In this document: positions 62,335 through 64,000 of the stretch, one piece after another | Position numbering within the stretch: position 1 is the stretch's first letter | Layout of the letters: each line of letters starts with the position of its first letter | Assembly (NCBI RefSeq): GCF_017377795.1 | Contig: NZ_JAFRDR010000016.1 | Span: forward strand, 1-64,000 | Length of the DNA: 64,000 nt | Direction of reading: 5' to 3' | Source of the DNA: Williamsia soli | GTDB taxonomy: Bacteria; Actinomycetota; Actinomycetes; Mycobacteriales; Mycobacteriaceae | Made by a program: the position numbers and the translations under genes | The notes under the pieces: model-generated | The model's database searches: none | Seen by the model: the letters and a program-made list of their open reading frames with translations, nothing else | Told to the model about the DNA's origin: nothing

Positions 62335-64000
62335 CCACTGGTTCACCATTGCGGGTCGCGAACTGTTCGGGGTTCTTCGGCGATCGACTCTCCGCGGCCC
62401 GTGAGATGGTCGACGGCGGATCAATCGACGTACTCACCGGCGACTGGTTGGCTGAATTGACGATGGGGCTGCTGGCGCGGCAACGCCGACGAGATGCCGA
62501 CGCCGGATTCGCAGGAACTTTCGTGACTCAACTCGAGGACGTACTCGGAGACTGCCTCGACCGCGGGATCAAGATCGTTTCCAACGCGGGGGGCCTCAAC
62601 CCGCACGGATGTGCTGAACAGGTCCGAGCCATCGCCGAACGTTCAGGGCGCACGGTCAACGTGGCGGTGGTGTACGGGGACGACGTCGCCGACACTTTCG
62701 CCGAGGCCAGGACAAACGGCTGGAGCGCGCCCCATCTGGACACAGGGGAGGAGCTCGGGGCAGAGGTCGAACCAGAGGTTGTCAGCGCGTATCTCGGCGC
62801 GTGGGGCATTGTCGAGGCCTTGGACGCAGGTGCAGATGTGGTCGTGACCGGGCGTGTCACCGATGCTGCGATCATCGTCGGTCCCGCTGCATGGCACCAT
62901 CGATGGAAACGCAATGACTGGGACGCGCTGGCGGGGGCCGTGGCGGCCGGGCATGTCATCGAGTGCGGAGCCCATGCAACCGGGGGTAATTTCTCTTTCT
63001 TCCGGGAGGTACCCGACATGCGGTTGGCGGGATTTCCGCTCGCCGAGATCTTCCCGGACGGATCGTCGGTCATCACGAAACACGCACGTACGGCAGGTGC
63101 GGTCACCATCGACACGGTGACGGCACAACTGCTGTACGAGATCGACGGGCCGCGGTATCTCAATCCTGACGTGATCACCCGGCTCGACACCATTCAGTTG
63201 TCTGATGACGGTCCCGACCGGGTGCGCCTGTCGGGTGCGCGCGGAGAACCGGCTCCCAGGACGGTAAAGGTGGGTGCGCTGGTTGCGGGCGGATGGCGGA
63301 ATGAGACGACCTTTGTGTTGACGGGGCTGAACGTGGAGGAGAAAGCAGAGCTGGCCGAAGAGTTGCTGTGGTTGCAGATGTACTGCGGCCGTGAGGACTT
63401 CGACAGCGTCACGACGCGGTTACTCCGAGCCGACCGTCCGAATCCTGCGACCATGAACGATGCGGTTTCCCTGTTCACGATCACAGTGACCGGCAAGGAC
63501 AGGCGCCTGGTCGGCAGCCTGTCCCGCGCCGCGGTGGAAACGGGACTCGCGACCTATCCTGGCGCGTACTTCACAACCCCGCCAGGGGCGGGCAGCGAGT
63601 TCACCGTTTTCTGGCCCACACTTCTCCCGGTCGAGGCCGTGCAGCAGCACGTAGAACTGGGGGGAACCACGTGGACGATTCCGTCGCCGCCAACGGACGA
63701 CAATGCGGAAAGCATTGCGCCGCACTTCGATTATCCTTCGATTCCGTCGGGACCCTTCAGCGAAGCCGCCCTCGGAACCGTTCTCGGCGCGCGGTCAGGG
63801 GACAAAGGTGGCAACGCCACGCTCGGGGTGTGGGCCCGAACCGAAGACGCGCACGCCTGGTTGCGGTCATGGTGGAATGCGACGGAGATACATCAGCTCA
63901 TTCCTGAAGCCGCCGACTGCGAGCTGCGGCTGTGGGAGCTCCCGCAGCTACGTGCTTGTGGGGTGACGATCGTCGGGCTTCTCGGCCGGGGAGTCGCCGC
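62331..64000 (+). CDS. AtuA-like (DUF1446) protein, 3' truncated by window
   Basis: At least 556 residues, from a GTG that overlaps the carboxylase stop, open to the window edge. The N-terminal DUF1446 domain starts LRVANCSGFFGDRLSAAREM and includes VSNAGGLNPHGCAEQ and VTGRVTDAA. A C-terminal AtuA_C-like part begins about residue 480 (LGARSGDKGGNATLGVWAR). AtuA is essential in acyclic terpene utilisation, probably as a hydratase of the carboxylated enoyl-CoA. The link to a carboxylase is the usual one. Confidence 0.9.
   Translation, partial: MTTGSPLRVANCSGFFGDRLSAAREMVDGGSIDVLTGDWLAELTMGLLARQRRRDADAGFAGTFVTQLEDVLGDCLDRGIKIVSNAGGLNPHGCAEQVRAIAERSGRTVNVAVVYGDDVADTFAEARTNGWSAPHLDTGEELGAEVEPEVVSAYLGAWGIVEALDAGADVVVTGRVTDAAIIVGPAAWHHRWKRNDWDALAGAVAAGHVIECGAHATGGNFSFFREVPDMRLAGFPLAEIFPDGSSVITKHARTAGAVTIDTVTAQLLYEIDGPRYLNPDVITRLDTIQLSDDGPDRVRLSGARGEPAPRTVKVGALVAGGWRNETTFVLTGLNVEEKAELAEELLWLQMYCGREDFDSVTTRLLRADRPNPATMNDAVSLFTITVTGKDRRLVGSLSRAAVETGLATYPGAYFTTPPGAGSEFTVFWPTLLPVEAVQQHVELGGTTWTIPSPPTDDNAESIAPHFDYPSIPSGPFSEAALGTVLGARSGDKGGNATLGVWARTEDAHAWLRSWWNATEIHQLIPEAADCELRLWELPQLRACGVTIVGLLGRGVA

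Noticed and set aside
1-64000. rRNA, tRNA, riboswitch or replication origin
   Set aside because: No tRNA-like cloverleaf with a CCA region, rRNA segment, recognisable riboswitch core or DnaA-box cluster was seen on reading. A covariance-model scan was not possible.

Overview
The window is high-GC DNA with many GTG/TTG starts, 1-14 bp gene overlaps and actinobacterial families: LEH/EphG-type proteins, a mycofactocin-type SDR, a fused indolepyruvate ferredoxin oxidoreductase and PucR, HxlR and FadR-type regulators. It most resembles a Rhodococcus, Gordonia or Nocardia-like member of the Mycobacteriales. The genus is inferred from gene content only.

Region 1 (about 1.3-36 kb) is a large aromatic or alicyclic catabolic island. 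A minus-strand operon holds three tandem limonene-epoxide-hydrolase-fold proteins and a phytoene-dehydrogenase-like flavoprotein (2.1-5.0 kb). Divergent from it, a plus-strand operon encodes a phthalate-dioxygenase-type Rieske oxygenase, its reductase, a LigB-type extradiol dioxygenase and two more flavoproteins (5.2-11.4 kb). Next come an aldehyde dehydrogenase, a two-subunit Rieske oxygenase, three RraA/HMG-CHA-aldolase homologues and a LigJ-like hydratase (11.8-18.2 kb). A further operon has a Pht4-like dihydrodiol dehydrogenase, a second Rieske oxygenase, an isocitrate-lyase/PEP-mutase-superfamily protein and a branched-chain-type ABC transporter that includes a 900-residue LivH-LivM-LivG fusion (18.5-27.0 kb). 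Then follow an amidohydrolase, a VOC extradiol dioxygenase, a flavin monooxygenase and an FAH-family hydrolase (28.0-32.4 kb), a DHDPS-family aldolase/lyase with a divergent LysR gene, and a mycofactocin-type SDR. Two closely similar GntR/FadR regulators (1.35 and 27.0 kb) flank this part.

A related 16-bp AT-rich dyad (consensus CATTATTRTAATATCG) lies upstream of six transcription units from 5.05 to 43.0 kb, including a BASS-family transporter. This suggests one dispersed regulon. The proteins resemble parts of the phthalate and protocatechuate 4,5-cleavage routes, but I know of no described pathway with this set of genes, and the substrate is unknown.

Region 2 (36.1-37.4 kb) is a decayed IS21-family element of about 1.2 kb with a 6-bp target duplication (GCCGAC). 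Region 3 (37.7-42.9 kb) holds a membrane protein behind twin operators, a small membrane protein, a nitroreductase with a divergent HxlR gene, and a TetR gene divergent from an MFS exporter. Region 4 (43-50 kb) has the BASS transporter, an acyl-CoA dehydrogenase with indolepyruvate ferredoxin oxidoreductase, and a PucR regulator.

Region 5 (50.0-58.5 kb) is a second catabolic module: flavin monooxygenase, TetR, two NTF2-like proteins, VOC dioxygenase, quinone-oxidoreductase-like MDR, amidohydrolase, FAH hydrolase and SDR. It has its own shared operator, TGACTnnnAGTCA. It runs into a biotin-dependent acyl-CoA carboxylase and an AtuA-like gene that continues past the right edge. An acyl-CoA dehydrogenase is cut by the left edge. 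I saw no rRNA, tRNA, CRISPR array or origin.
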